DNA from: Siphonodentalium dalli
Taxonomy: Eukaryota; Mollusca; Scaphopoda; Gadilida; Siphonodentaliidae
Direction of reading: 5' to 3'
Assembly: GCA_032622095.1 (NCBI GenBank)
Contig: CP136068.1
Coordinates: 60,534,025 to 60,598,024, forward strand
DNA length: 64,000 nt
The notes beneath the pieces are model-generated. The model made no database searches. It had not been told where the DNA came from and was given only the letters and a program-made list of their open reading frames with translations. The position numbers were made by a program, and so were the translations under genes. Position 1 is the stretch's first letter. Each line of letters opens with the position of its first letter. Positions 13,113-27,844 of this stretch are shown here, in pieces.

Positions 13113-14640
13113 AGAACTCATATAAGAGTGGACATGCAGGAATTCATATAAGAGTGACAGGCTGGGACTCATATAAGAGTGGACATGCAGGAACTCATAT
13201 AAGAGTGGACAGGGAGGAACTCATATAAGAGTATACAGGTCCAACTCTTATAAGAGTGGACAGGGAGGAACTCATATAAGAGTGGACAGACAGCATCTCA
13301 TATAAGAGTGAACATGGATGAACTCATATAATAGTGGCAGGCAGCAACTCATAAAAGAGTGGACAGGGAGGAACTCATATAAGAGTGGACAGGCAGGAAC
13401 TGATATAAGAGTGGACACTCAGCAACTCATATAAGAGTGGACAGGGAGGAACTCATATAAGAGTGTACAGACAGAAACTCATATAAGAGTGGACATGGAT
13501 GAACTCATATAATAGTGGCAGACAGCAACTCATATAAGAGTGGACAAGGAGGAACTCGTATAAGAGTTGACAGTCAGCAACTCATAAGAGTGGACAGGGG
13601 GGAACTCATATAAGAGTATACAGGTCCAACTCATATAAGAGTGGACAGGGAGGATCTCATATAAGATAGGACAGGGAGGAACTAATATATGTGTGGACAG
13701 GGAGGAACTAATATAAGAGTGGGCAGGGAGGAACTAATATAAGAGTGGACAGGGAGGAACTTATATAAGAGTGGACAGGCAGCAACTCATATAAGAGTGG
13801 ACAGGCAGGAACTCATATAAGAGTGGACAGGGAGGAACTCATATAAGAGTGGACAGGGAGGAACTCATATAAGAGTGGACAGGGAAGAACTCATATAAGA
13901 GTGGACATGCAGGAATTCACACAAGAGTGGACAGGCTGGGACTCATATAATAGTGGACAGGCAGGAACTCATATAAGAGTGGACTGGGAGGAACTCATAT
14001 AAGAGTGGAAATTGAGGAACTCATATAAGAGTGGAAAATGAGGAACTCATATAAGAGTGGACAGACTGGAACTCATATAATAGTGGACAGGCAGCAACTC
14101 ATATACGAGTGGACAATGAGGAACTCACAAGAGTGGACAGGGGGGAACTCATATACGAGTGGACAGGCAGCAACTCATATAAGAGTGGACAATGAGGGAC
14201 TCATATACGAGTGGACAATGAGGAACTCATATAAGAGTGGACAATGAGGGACTCATATAAGAGTGGACAGGGATGAACTCATATAAGAGTGGACAAGGAG
14301 GAATTCATATAAGAGTGGACAGGCAGGAACTCATATAAGAGTGGACAGGGAGGAACACATATAAGAGTGGACAAGGATGAATTCATATAAGAGTGGACAT
14401 GCAGCAACTCATATAAGAGTGGACAGTCAGCAACTCATATAAGAGTGGACAGGGAGGAACTCATATAAGAGTATACAGGTCCTACTCATATAAGAGTGGA
14501 CAGGGAGGAACTCATATAAGAGTGGACAGACAGCAACTCATATAAGAGTGGACAGACAGCAACTCATATAAGAGTGGACATGGATGAACTCATATACTAG
14601 TGGCAGACAGCAACTCATATACGAGTGGACAGGCAGCAAC
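13113..14640. repeat. Variant-rich monomer segment
   Basis: This stretch is enriched in unusual monomers: GTGACAGGCTGGGACTC (25 bp), GTATACAGGTCCAACTC, GACAGACAGCATCTC, ATGGATGAAC, AGTGGCAGGCAGC (25 bp), GTCAGCAACTC and, from about 14030, GGACAATGAGGGACTC. The part up to 13832 matches 47168-47887 at an offset of about 34055 bp, and matches again about 11.27 kb further on. The remainder (13833-14640), with the AATGAGG monomers and the SpeI-type ACTAGTGG at 14596, resembles region D (60.2-61.3 kb). It contains a perfect palindrome at 13244-13257. Confidence 0.8.
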
Positions 14641-16156
14641 TCATATAATAGTGGACAGCGAGGAACTCATACGAGAGGACAGGGAGGAACCAATATATGA
14701 GTGTACATGGAGGAACTAATATAAGAGTGGACAGGGAGGAACTAATATAAGAGTGGACAGGGAGGAACTAATATAAGAGTGGACAGGGAGGAACAAATAT
14801 AAGAGTGGACAGGGAGGAACAAATATAAGAGTGGACAGGGAGGAACTCATATAAGAGTGGACAGGCTGGAACTCATAAGAGTGGACAGGCTGGATCTCAT
14901 AAGAGTGGACAGGCAGGAACTCATATAAGAATGGACAGGGAGGAACTCATAAGAGTGGACATGGAGGAACTCATAAGAGTGGACAGGCTGGAACTCATAT
15001 ACGAGTGGACAGGCAGCAACTCATATAAGAGTGGACAGGGAGGAACTCATATAAGAGAGGACAGGGAGGAATTAATATATGAGTGTACATGGAGGAACTA
15101 ATATAAGAGTGGACAGGGAGGAACTAATATAAGAGTGGACAGGGAGGAACTCATATAAGAGTGGACAGGGAGGAACTCATATAAGAGTGGACAGGCAGCA
15201 ACTCATATAAGAGTGGACAGGCAGGAACTCATATAACAGTGGACAGGGAGGAACTCATAAGAGTGGACATGCAGGAATTCATATAAGAGTGGACAGGGAA
15301 GAACTCATATCAGAGTGGACATGCAGGAATTCATATAAGAGTGACAGGCTGGGAGTCAAATAAGAGTGGACATGCAGGAACTCATATAAGAGTGTACAGG
15401 TCCAACTCATATAAGAGTAAACAGGTCCAACTCACATAAGAGTGGACAGGGAGGAACTCATAAAAGAGTGGACAGGGAGCAACTGATAAAAGAGTGGACA
15501 GGGAGCAACTCATAAAAGAGTGGACAGGGAGCAACTCATATATGAGTGGACAGGGAGCAACTCATATAAGAGTGGACACGCAGGAACTCATATAAGAGTG
15601 GACACGCAGGAACTCATATAAGAGTGGACACGCAGGAACTCATATAAGAGTGGACAGGAAGGAACTCATATAAGAGTGGACAGGGAGCAACTCATATAAG
15701 AGTGAACAGGGAGGAATTCATATGCGAGTGGACAGGCAGGAACTCATATAAGAGTGAACAGGGAGGAACTCATATGCGAGTGGACATGCAGGAACTCATA
15801 TTAGAGTGGACAGGGAGGAACTCATATTAGAGTGGACAGGGAGGAACTCATAAGAGTGGACAGGGAGGAACTCATAAGAGTGGACAGGGAGGAACTCATA
15901 TAAGAGTGGACAGGGAGGAACTCATATAAGAGTGGACAGGGATGAACTCATATAAGAGTGGACAGGGAGGAACTCATATAAGAGTGGACAGGGAGGAACT
16001 CATATAAGAGTGGACAGGGAGGAACTCATATAAAAGTGGACAGGGAGGAACTCATATAAGAGTGAACAGGGAGGAACCATATAAGAGTGGACAGGCAGGA
16101 ACTCATATAAGAGTGGACAGGCAGGAACTCATATAAGAGTGGACAGGCAGGAACTC
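14641..16156. repeat. Shortened HOR A-like segment
   Basis: From about 14620 the monomer order returns to that of 1240-1900 (GCAGCAACTC, AGCGAGGAAC, TATATGAGTGTACATGG, GGCTGGATCTC). It then passes at about 15290 to the order of 2020-2450 (GTGACAGGCTGGGAGTC, the GTGTACAGGTCC pair, AGCAACTGATAAAAG, the ACACGCAGG series, ATATGCG). It finally reaches the order seen at 6850-7134. It is therefore a condensed A-type repeat. Near its end it carries a 25-bp monomer, GGAACCATATAAG, at about 16073; the same monomer precedes each later Z block. Confidence 0.78.
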
Positions 16157-18410
16157 ATATAGCAGTGGACAGGCAGCAAATCATATAATAGTGGACAGCG
16201 AGGAACTCATAAGAGAGGACAGGGAGGAACCAATATATGAGTGTACATGGAGGAACTAATATAAGAGTGGACAGGGAGGAACTAATATAAGAGTGGACAG
16301 GGAGGAACTAATATAAGAGTGGACAGGGAGGAACTAATATAAGAGTGGACAGGGAGGAACTAATATAAGAGTGGACAGGGAAGAACTCATATAAGAGTGG
16401 ACATGCAGGAATTCATATAAGAGTGGACAGGGAGGAACTCATATAAGAGTGGACAGGGAGGAACTCATAAGAGTGGACAGGGAGGAACTCATCAGAGTGG
16501 ACATGGAGGAACTCATAAGAGTGGTCAGGCAGGAACTCATATAAGAGTGGACAGGCTGGAACTCATATACGAGTGGACAGGCTGGAACTCATATACGAGT
16601 GGACAGGCAGCAACTCATATAATAGTGGACAGCGAGGAACTCATAAGAGAGGACAGGGAGGAACCAATATATGAGTGTACATGGAGGAACTAATATAAGA
16701 GTGGACAGGGAGGAACTAATTTAAGAGTGGACAGGGAGGAACTAATATAAGAGTGGACAGGGAGGAACTAATATAAGAGTGGACAGGGAGGAACTAATAT
16801 AAGAGTGGACAGGGAGGAACTCATATAAGAGTGGACAGGCTGGAACTCATAAGAGTGGACAGGCTGGGACTCATAAGAGTGGACATGGAGGAACTCATAT
16901 AAGAGTGGACAGGGAGGAATTCATAAGAGTGGACATGGAGGAACTCATAAGAGTGGACAGGCTGGAACTCATATACGAGTGGACAGGCAGCAACTCATAT
17001 AAGAGTGCACAGGGAGGAACTCATATAAGAGTGGACAGGGAGGAATTAATATATGAGTGTACATGGAGGAACTAATATAAGAGTGGACAGGGAGGAACTA
17101 ATATAAGAGTGGACAGGCTGGAACTCATATACGAGTGGACAGGCTGGAACTCATATACGAGTGGACAGGCAGCAACTCATATAATAGTGGACAGCGAGGA
17201 ACTCATAAGAGAGGACAGGGAGGAACCAATATATGAGTGTACATGGAGGAACTAATATAAGAGTGGACAGGGAGGAACTAATTTAAGAGTGGACAGGGAG
17301 GAACTAATATAAGAGTGGACAGGGAGGAACTAATATAAGAGTGGACAGGGAGGAACTAATATAAGAGTGGACAGGGAGGAACTCATATAAGAGTGGACAG
17401 GCTGGAACTCATAAGAGTGGACAGGCTGGAACTCATAAGAGTGGACATGGAGGAACTCATATAAGAGTGGACAGGGAGGAATTCATAAGAGTGGACATGG
17501 AGGAACTCATAAGAGTGGACAGGCTGGAACTCATATACGAGTGGACAGGCAGCAACTCATATAAGAGTGGACAGGGAGGAACTCATATAAGAGAGGACAG
17601 GGAGGAATTAATATATGAGTGTACATGGAGGAACTAATATAAGAGTGGACAGGGAGGAACTAATATAAGAGTGGACAGGGAGGAACTCATATAAGAGTGG
17701 ACAGGGAGGAACTCATATAAGAGTGGACAGGCAGCAACTCATATAAGAGTGGACAGGCAGGAACTCATATAACAGTGGACAGGGAGGAACTCATAAGAGT
17801 TGACAGGGAGAAACTCATATACGAGTGGACAGGCAGCAACTCATATAAGAGTGGACAGGGAGGAACTCATATAAGAGAGGACAGGGAGGAATTAATATAT
17901 GAGTGTACATGGAGGAACTAATATAAGAGTGGACAGGGAGCAACTCATATAAGAGTGGACAGAGAGGAACTCATATAAGAGTGGACAGGCAGGAACTCAT
18001 ATAAGAGTGAACAGGGAGGAACTCATATGCGAGTGGACATGCAGGAACTCATATTAGAGTGGACAGGGAGGAACTCATATTAGAGTGGACAGGGAGGAAC
18101 TCATAAGAGTGGACAGGGAGGAACTCATAAGAGTGGACAGGGAGGAACTCATATAAGAGTGGACAGGGAGGAACTCATATAAGAGTGGACAGGGAGGAAC
18201 TCATATAAGAGTGGACAGGGAGGAACTCATATAAGAGTGGACAGGGAGGAACTCATATAAGAGTGGACAGGGAGGAACTCATATAAGAGTGGACAGGGAG
18301 GAACTCAAATAAGAGTGAACAGGGAGGAACCCATATAAGAGTGGACAGGCAGGAACTCATATAAGAGTGGACAGGCAGGAACTCATATAAGAGTGGACAG
18401 GCAGGAACTC
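16157..18410. repeat. HOR block Z1 (2254 bp)
   Basis: The block starts at the ATATAGCAGTGG marker (16157) and ends where the marker recurs (18411). The second monomer reads GCAGCAAATC, a Z-type signature also present at 19950 and 25591. It includes two rounds of the GGCTGG / ATATACGAG / GCAGCAACTC / AGCGAGG / TATATGAG order, which makes it longer than Y and X. Against Z2 it shows CATCAGAGTGG rather than CATCAAAGTGG, GGCTGGGACTC rather than GGCTGGAACTC (near 16862), and GGCTGG rather than GGATGG (near 17521/21313). Confidence 0.87.
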
Positions 18411-19949
18411 ATATAGCAGTGGACAGGCAGCAACTCATATAATAGTGGACAGCGAGGAACTCATAAGAGAGGACAGGGAGGAACCAATATATGAGTGTAC
18501 ATGGAGGAACTAATATAAGAGTGGACAGGGAGGAACTAATATAAGAGTGGACAGGGAGGAACTAATATAAGAGTGGACAGGGAGGAACTAATATAAGAGT
18601 GGATAGGGAGGAACTAATATAAGAGTGGACAGGGAGGAACTCATATAAGAGTGGACAGGGAAGAACTCATATAAGAGTGGACATGCAGGAATTCATATAA
18701 GAGTGGACAGGGAGGAACTCATATAAGAGTGGACAGGGAGGAACTCATAAGAGTGGACAGGGAGGAATTCATCAGAGTGGACATGGAGGAACTCATAAGA
18801 GTGGTCAGGCAGGAACTCATATAAGAGTGGACAGGCTGGAACTCATATACGAGTGGACAGGCTGGAACTCATATACGAGTGGACAGGCAGCAACTCATAT
18901 AATAGTGGACAGCGAGGAACTCATAAGAGAGGACAGGGAGGAACCAATATATGAGTATACATGGAGGAACTAATATAAGAGTGGACAGGGAGGAACTAAT
19001 TTAAGAGTGGACAGGGAGGAACTAATATAAGAGTGGACAGGGAGGAACTAATATAAGAGTGGACAGGGAGGAACTAATATAAGAGTGGACAGGGAGGAAC
19101 TCATATAAGAGTGGACAGGCTGGAACTCATAAGAGTGGACAGGCTGGAACTCATAAGAGTGGACATGGAGGAACTCATATAAGAGTGGACAGGGAGGAAT
19201 TCATAAGAGTGGACATGGAGGAACTCATAAGAGTGGACAGGCTGGAACTCATATACGAGTGGACATGGAGGAACTCATATAAGAGTGGACAGGGAGGAAC
19301 TCATATAAGAGAGGACAGGGAGGAATTAATATATGAGTGTACATGGAGGAACTCATATAAGAGTGGACAGGGAGGAACTCATATAAGAGTGGACAGGGAG
19401 GAACTCATATAAGAGTGGACAGGGAGGAACTCATATAAGAGTGGACAGGGAGGAACTCAAATAAGAGTGAACAGGGAGGAACCCATATAAGAGTGGACAG
19501 GCAGGAACTCATATAAGAGTGGACAGGCAGGAACTCATATAAGAGTGGACAGGGATGAACTCATATAAGAGTGGACAGGCAGCAACTCATATAAGAGTGG
19601 ACAGGCAGGAACTCATATAACAGTGGACAGGGAGGAACTCATAAGAGTTGACAGGGAGAAACTCATATACGAGTGGACAGGCAGCAACTCATATAAGAGT
19701 GGACAGGGAGGAACTCATATAAGAGAGGACAGGGAGGAATTAATATATGAGTGTACATGGAGGAACTAATATAAGAGTGGACAGGGAGCAACTCATATAA
19801 GAGTGGACAGAGAGGAACTCATATAAGAGTGGACAGGCAGGAACTCATATAAGAGTGAACAGGGAGGAACCATATAAGAGTGGACAGGCAGGAACTCATA
19901 TAAGAGTGGACAGGCAGGAACTCATATAAGAGTGGACAGGCAGGAACTC
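18411..19949. repeat. HOR block Y1 (1539 bp)
   Basis: This block runs marker to marker. Signature monomers are GTGGATAGGGAGG near 18600, GGAATTCATCAGAGTGG near 18768, and ATGAGTATACATGG near 18952. It matches X for most of its length but lacks 309 bp near its right end, where the sequence passes from GTGAACAGGGAGGAAC directly to CATATAAG (near 19855-19880). In X, two copies of GTGAACAGGGAGGAAC lie 308 bp apart. Confidence 0.87.
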
Positions 19950-22203
19950 ATATAGCAGTGGACAGGCAGCAAATCATATAATAGTGGACAGCGAGGAACT
20001 CATAAGAGAGGACAGGGAGGAACCAATATATGAGTGTACATGGAGGAACTAATATAAGAGTGGACAGGGAGGAACTAATATAAGAGTGGACAGGGAGGAA
20101 CTAATATAAGAGTGGACAGGGAGGAACTAATATAAGAGTGGACAGGGAGGAACTAATATAAGAGTGGACAGGGAAGAACTCATATAAGAGTGGACATGCA
20201 GGAATTCATATAAGAGTGGACAGGGAGGAACTCATATAAGAGTGGACAGGGAGGAACTCATAAGAGTGGACAGGGAGGAACTCATCAAAGTGGACATGGA
20301 GGAACTCATAAGAGTGGTCAGGCAGGAACTCATATAAGAGTGGACAGGCTGGAACTCATATACGAGTGGACAGGCTGGAACTCATATACGAGTGGACAGG
20401 CAGCAACTCATATAATAGTGGACAGCGAGGAACTCATAAGAGAGGACAGGGAGGAACCAATATATGAGTGTACATGGAGGAACTAATATAAGAGTGGACA
20501 GGGAGGAACTAATTTAAGAGTGGACAGGGAGGAACTAATATAAGAGTGGACAGGGAGGAACTAATATAAGAGTGGACAGGGAGGAACTAATATAAGAGTG
20601 GACAGGGAGGAACTCATATAAGAGTGGACAGGCTGGAACTCATAAGAGTGGACAGGCTGGAACTCATAAGAGTGGACATGGAGGAACTCATATAAGAGTG
20701 GACAGGGAGGAATTCATAAGAGTGGACATGGAGGAACTCATAAGAGTGGACAGGCTGGAACTCATATACGAGTGGACAGGCAGCAACTCATATAAGAGTG
20801 CACAGGGAGGAACTCATATAAGAGTGGACAGGGAGGAATTAATATATGAGTGTACATGGAGGAACTAATATAAGAGTGGACAGGGAGGAACTAATATAAG
20901 AGTGGACAGGCTGGAACTCATATACGAGTGGACAGGCTGGAACTCATATACGAGTGGACAGGCAGCAACTCATATAATAGTGGACAGCGAGGAACTCATA
21001 AGAGAGGACAGGGAGGAACCAATATATGAGTGTACATGGAGGAACTAATATAAGAGTGGACAGGGAGGAACTAATTTAAGAGTGGACAGGGAGGAACTAA
21101 TATAAGAGTGGACAGGGAGGAACTAATATAAGAGTGGACAGGGAGGAACTAATATAAGAGTGGACAGGGAGGAACTCATATAAGAGTGGACAGGCTGGAA
21201 CTCATAAGAGTGGACAGGCTGGAACTCATAAGAGTGGACATGGAGGAACTCATATAAGAGTGGACAGGGAGGAATTCATAAGAGTGGACATGGAGGAACT
21301 CATAAGAGTGGACAGGATGGAACTCATATACGAGTGGACAGGCAGCAACTCATATAAGAGTGGACAGGGAGGAACTCATATAAGAGAGGACAGGGAGGAA
21401 TTAATATATGAGTGTACATGGAGGAACTAATATAAGAGTGGACAGGGAGGAACTAATATAAGAGTGGACAGGGAGGAACTCATATAAGAGTGGACAGGGA
21501 GGAACTCATATAAGAGTGGACAGGCAGCAACTCATATAAGAGTGGACAGGCAGGAACTCATATAACAGTGGACAGGGAGGAACTCATAAGAGTTGACAGG
21601 GAGAAACTCATATACGAGTGGACAGGCAGCAACTCATATAAGAGTGGACAGGGAGGAACTCATATAAGAGAGGACAGGGAGGAATTAATATATGAGTGTA
21701 CATGGAGGAACTAATATAAGAGTGGACAGGGAGCAACTCATATAAGAGTGGACAGAGAGGAACTCATATAAGAGTGGACAGGCAGGAACTCATATAAGAG
21801 TGAACAGGGAGGAACTCATATGCGAGTGGACATGCAGGAACTCATATTAGAGTGGACAGGGAGGAACTCATATTAGAGTGGACAGGGAGGAACTCATAAG
21901 AGTGGACAGGGAGGAACTCATAAGAGTGGACAGGGAGGAACTCATATAAGAGTGGACAGGGAGGAACTCATATAAGAGTGGACAGGGAGGAACTCATATA
22001 AGAGTGGACAGGGAGGAACTCATATAAGAGTGGACAGGGAGGAACTCATATAAGAGTGGACAGGGAGGAACTCATATAAGAGTGGACAGGGAGGAACTCA
22101 AATAAGAGTGAACAGGGAGGAACCCATATAAGAGTGGACAGGCAGGAACTCATATAAGAGTGGACAGGCAGGAACTCATATAAGAGTGGACAGGCAGGAA
22201 CTC
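19950..22203. repeat. HOR block Z2 (2254 bp)
   Basis: This is the same length as Z1 and Z3. It carries the GCAGCAAATC start, CATCAAAGTGG near 20284 and GGATGGAACTC near 21313. Z3 (25591-27844) shares all three, so Z2 and Z3 are closer to each other than to Z1. It is the middle member of the first Y-Z-X super-repeat. Confidence 0.87.
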
Positions 22204-24051
22204 ATATAGCAGTGGACAGGCAGCAACTCATATAATAGTGGACAGCGAGGAACTCATAAGAGAGGACAGGGAGGAACCAATATATGAGTGTACATGGAGG
22301 AACTAATATAAGAGTGGACAGGGAGGAACTAATATAAGAGTGGACAGGGAGGAACTAATATAAGAGTGGACAGGGAGGAACTAATATAAGAGTGGATAGG
22401 GAGGAACTAATATAAGAATGTACAGGGAGGAACTCATATAAGAGTGGACAGGGAAGAACTCATATAAGAGTGGACATGCAGGAATTCATATAAGAGTGGA
22501 CAGGGAGGAACTCATATAAGAGTGGACAGGGAGGAACTCATAAGAGTGGACAGGGAGGAACTCATCAGAGTGGACATGGAGGAACTCATAAGAGTGGTCA
22601 GGCAGGAACTCATATAAGAGTGGACAGGCTGGAACTCATATACGAGTGGACAGGCTGGAACTCATATACGAGTGGACAGGCAGCAACTCATATAGTAGTG
22701 GACAGCGAGGAACTCATAAGAGAGGACAGGGAGGAACCAATATATGAGTATACATGGAGGAACTAATATAAGAGTGGACAGGGAGGAACTAATTTAAGAG
22801 TGGACAGGGAGGAACTAATATAAGAGTGGACAGGGAGGAACTAATATAAGAGTGGACAGGGAGGAACTAATATAAGAGTGGACAGGGAGGAACTCATATA
22901 AGAGTGGACAGGCTGGAACTCATAAGAGTGGACAGGCTGGAACTCATAAGAGTGGACATGGAGGAACTCATATAAGAGTGGACAGGGAGGAATTCATAAG
23001 AGTGGACATGGAGGAACTCATAAGAGTGGACAGGCTGGAACTCATATACGAGTGGACATGGAGGAACTCATATAAGAGTGGACAGGGAGGAACTCATATA
23101 AGAGAGGACAGGGAGGAATTAATATATGAGTGTACATGGAGGAACTCATATAAGAGTGGACAGGGAGGAACTCATATAAGAGTGGACAGGGAGGAACTCA
23201 TATAAGAGTGGACAGGGAGGAACTCATATAAGAGTGGACAGGGAGGAACTCAAATAAGAGTGAACAGGGAGGAACCCATATAAGAGTGGACAGGCAGGAA
23301 CTCATATAAGAGTGGACAGGCAGGAACTCATATAAGAGTGGACAGGGAGGAACTCATATAAGAGTGGACAGGCAGCAACTCATATAAGAGTGGACAGGCA
23401 GGAACTCATATAACAGTGGACAGGGAGGAACTCATAAGAGTTGACAGGGAGAAACTCATATACGAGTGGACAGGCAGCAACTCATATAAGAGTGGACAGG
23501 GAGGAACTCATATAAGAGAGGACAGGGAGGAATTAATATATGAGTGTACATGGAGGAACTAATATAAGAGTGGACAGGGAGCAACTCATATAAGAGTGGA
23601 CAGAGAGGAACTCATATAAGAGTGGACAGGCAGGAACTCATATAAGAGTGAACAGGGAGGAACTCATATGCGAGTGGACATGCAGGAACTCATATTAGAG
23701 TGGACAGGGAGGAACTCATATTAGAGTGGACAGGGAGGAACTCATAAGAGTGGACAGGGAGGAACTCATAAGAGTGGACAGGGAGGAACTCATATAAGAG
23801 TGGACAGGGAGGAACTCATATAAGAGTGGACAGGGAGGAACTCATATAAGAGTGGACAGGGAGGAACTCATATAAGAGTGGACAGGGAGGAACTCATATA
23901 AGAGTGGACAGGGAGGAACTCATATAAGAGTGGACAGGGAGGAACTCAAATAAGAGTGAACAGGGAGGAACCCATATAAGAGTGGACAGGCAGGAACTCA
24001 TATAAGAGTGGACAGGCAGGAACTCATATAAGAGTGGACAGGCAGGAACTC
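22204..24051. repeat. HOR block X1 (1848 bp)
   Basis: This block runs marker to marker. Signatures are GGATAGGGAGG followed by AATGTACAGGGAGG (near 22395-22430), CATATAGTAGTGG near 22690 and ATGAGTATACATGG near 22745. Two GGAACTCAAATAAGAGTG monomers inside it lie exactly 696 bp apart (23245 and 23941). A monotonous run of consensus monomers occupies about 23770-23940. Confidence 0.87.
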
Positions 24052-25590
24052 ATATAGCAGTGGACAGGCAGCAACTCATATAATAGTGGACAGCGAGGAA
24101 CTCATAAGAGAGGACAGGGAGGAACCAATATATGAGTGTACATGGAGGAACTAATATAAGAGTGGACAGGGAGGAACTAATATAAGAGTGGACAGGGAGG
24201 AACTAATATAAGAGTGGACAGGGAGGAACTAATATAAGAGTGGATAGGGAGGAACTAATATAAGAGTGGACAGGGAGGAACTCATATAAGAGTGGACAGG
24301 GAAGAACTCATATAAGAGTGGACATGCAGGAATTCATATAAGAGTGGACAGGGAGGAACTCATATAAGAGTGGACAGGGAGGAACTCATAAGAGTGGACA
24401 GGGAGGAATTCATCAGAGTGGACATGGAGGAACTCATAAGAGTGGTCAGGCAGGAACTCATATAAGAGTGGACAGGCTGGAACTCATATACGAGTGGACA
24501 GGCTGGAACTCATATACGAGTGGACAGGCAGCAACTCATATAATAGTGGACAGCGAGGAACTCATAAGAGAGGACAGGGAGGAACCAATATATGAGTATA
24601 CATGGAGGAACTAATATAAGAGTGGACAGGGAGGAACTAATTTAAGAGTGGACAGGGAGGAACTAATATAAGAGTGGACAGGGAGGAACTAATATAAGAG
24701 TGGACAGGGAGGAACTAATATAAGAGTGGACAGGGAGGAACTCATATAAGAGTGGACAGGCTGGAACTCATAAGAGTGGACAGGCTGGAACTCATAAGAG
24801 TGGACATGGAGGAACTCATATAAGAGTGGACAGGGAGGAATTCATAAGAGTGGACATGGAGGAACTCATAAGAGTGGACAGGCTGGAACTCATATACGAG
24901 TGGACATGGAGGAACTCATATAAGAGTGGACAGGGAGGAACTCATATAAGAGAGGACAGGGAGGAATTAATATATGAGTGTACATGGAGGAACTCATATA
25001 AGAGTGGACAGGGAGGAACTCATATAAGAGTGGACAGGGAGGAACTCATATAAGAGTGGACAGGGAGGAACTCATATAAGAGTGGACAGGGAGGAACTCA
25101 AATAAGAGTGAACAGGGAGGAACCCATATAAGAGTGGACAGGCAGGAACTCATATAAGAGTGGACAGGCAGGAACTCATATAAGAGTGGACAGGGATGAA
25201 CTCATATAAGAGTGGACAGGCAGCAACTCATATAAGAGTGGACAGGCAGGAACTCATATAACAGTGGACAGGGAGGAACTCATAAGAGTTGACAGGGAGA
25301 AACTCATATACGAGTGGACAGGCAGCAACTCATATAAGAGTGGACAGGGAGGAACTCATATAAGAGAGGACAGGGAGGAATTAATATATGAGTGTACATG
25401 GAGGAACTAATATAAGAGTGGACAGGGAGCAACTCATATAAGAGTGGACAGAGAGGAACTCATATAAGAGTGGACAGGCAGGAACTCATATAAGAGTGAA
25501 CAGGGAGGAACCATATAAGAGTGGACAGGCAGGAACTCATATAAGAGTGGACAGGCAGGAACTCATATAAGAGTGGACAGGCAGGAACTC
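24052..25590. repeat. HOR block Y2 (1539 bp)
   Basis: This is the second Y block, 5641 bp after Y1. It has the same length and the same signatures (GGATAGGGAGG, GGAATTCATCAGAG near 24410, GGGATGAAC near 25193). It ends with the 25-bp GGAACCATATAAG monomer near 25510. I saw no difference from Y1 in a visual comparison of the marker positions. Confidence 0.87.
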
Positions 25591-27844
25591 ATATAGCAGT
25601 GGACAGGCAGCAAATCATATAATAGTGGACAGCGAGGAACTCATAAGAGAGGACAGGGAGGAACCAATATATGAGTGTACATGGAGGAACTAATATAAGA
25701 GTGGACAGGGAGGAACTAATATAAGAGTGGACAGGGAGGAACTAATATAAGAGTGGACAGGGAGGAACTAATATAAGAGTGGACAGGGAGGAACTAATAT
25801 AAGAGTGGACAGGGAAGAACTCATATAAGAGTGGACATGCAGGAATTCATATAAGAGTGGACAGGGAGGAACTCATATAAGAGTGGACAGGGAGGAACTC
25901 ATAAGAGTGGACAGGGAGGAACTCATCAAAGTGGACATGGAGGAACTCATAAGAGTGGTCAGGCAGGAACTCATATAAGAGTGGACAGGCTGGAACTCAT
26001 ATACGAGTGGACAGGCTGGAACTCATATACGAGTGGACAGGCAGCAACTCATATAATAGTGGACAGCGAGGAACTCATAAGAGAGGACAGGGAGGAACCA
26101 ATATATGAGTGTACATGGAGGAACTAATATAAGAGTGGACAGGGAGGAACTAATTTAAGAGTGGACAGGGAGGAACTAATATAAGAGTGGACAGGGAGGA
26201 ACTAATATAAGAGTGGACAGGGAGGAACTAATATAAGAGTGGACAGGGAGGAACTCATATAAGAGTGGACAGGCTGGAACTCATAAGAGTGGACAGGCTG
26301 GAACTCATAAGAGTGGACATGGAGGAACTCATATAAGAGTGGACAGGGAGGAATTCATAAGAGTGGACATGGAGGAACTCATAAGAGTGGACAGGCTGGA
26401 ACTCATATACGAGTGGACAGGCAGCAACTCATATAAGAGTGCACAGGGAGGAACTCATATAAGAGTGGACAGGGAGGAATTAATATATGAGTGTACATGG
26501 AGGAACTAATATAAGAGTGGACAGGGAGGAACTAATATAAGAGTGGACAGGCTGGAACTCATATACGAGTGGACAGGCTGGAACTCATATACGAGTGGAC
26601 AGGCAGCAACTCATATAATAGTGGACAGCGAGGAACTCATAAGAGAGGACAGGGAGGAACCAATATATGAGTGTACATGGAGGAACTAATATAAGAGTGG
26701 ACAGGGAGGAACTAATTTAAGAGTGGACAGGGAGGAACTAATATAAGAGTGGACAGGGAGGAACTAATATAAGAGTGGACAGGGAGGAACTAATATAAGA
26801 GTGGACAGGGAGGAACTCATATAAGAGTGGACAGGCTGGAACTCATAAGAGTGGACAGGCTGGAACTCATAAGAGTGGACATGGAGGAACTCATATAAGA
26901 GTGGACAGGGAGGAATTCATAAGAGTGGACATGGAGGAACTCATAAGAGTGGACAGGATGGAACTCATATACGAGTGGACAGGCAGCAACTCATATAAGA
27001 GTGGACAGGGAGGAACTCATATAAGAGAGGACAGGGAGGAATTAATATATGAGTGTACATGGAGGAACTAATATAAGAGTGGACAGGGAGGAACTAATAT
27101 AAGAGTGGACAGGGAGGAACTCATATAAGAGTGGACAGGGAGGAACTCATATAAGAGTGGACAGGCAGCAACTCATATAAGAGTGGACAGGCAGGAACTC
27201 ATATAACAGTGGACAGGGAGGAACTCATAAGAGTTGACAGGGAGAAACTCATATACGAGTGGACAGGCAGCAACTCATATAAGAGTGGACAGGGAGGAAC
27301 TCATATAAGAGAGGACAGGGAGGAATTAATATATGAGTGTACATGGAGGAACTAATATAAGAGTGGACAGGGAGCAACTCATATAAGAGTGGACAGAGAG
27401 GAACTCATATAAGAGTGGACAGGCAGGAACTCATATAAGAGTGAACAGGGAGGAACTCATATGCGAGTGGACATGCAGGAACTCATATTAGAGTGGACAG
27501 GGAGGAACTCATATTAGAGTGGACAGGGAGGAACTCATAAGAGTGGACAGGGAGGAACTCATAAGAGTGGACAGGGAGGAACTCATATAAGAGTGGACAG
27601 GGAGGAACTCATATAAGAGTGGACAGGGAGGAACTCATATAAGAGTGGACAGGGAGGAACTCATATAAGAGTGGACAGGGAGGAACTCATATAAGAGTGG
27701 ACAGGGAGGAACTCATATAAGAGTGGACAGGGAGGAACTCAAATAAGAGTGAACAGGGAGGAACCCATATAAGAGTGGACAGGCAGGAACTCATATAAGA
27801 GTGGACAGGCAGGAACTCATATAAGAGTGGACAGGCAGGAACTC
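25591..27844. repeat. HOR block Z3 (2254 bp)
   Basis: This is the third Z block, 5641 bp after Z2, with CATCAAAGTGG at 25925 and GGATGGAACTC near 26954. Its right part (from 25926 or slightly earlier) recurs at an offset of 5865 bp in the chimeric block at about 31.7-33.7 kb. Confidence 0.87.
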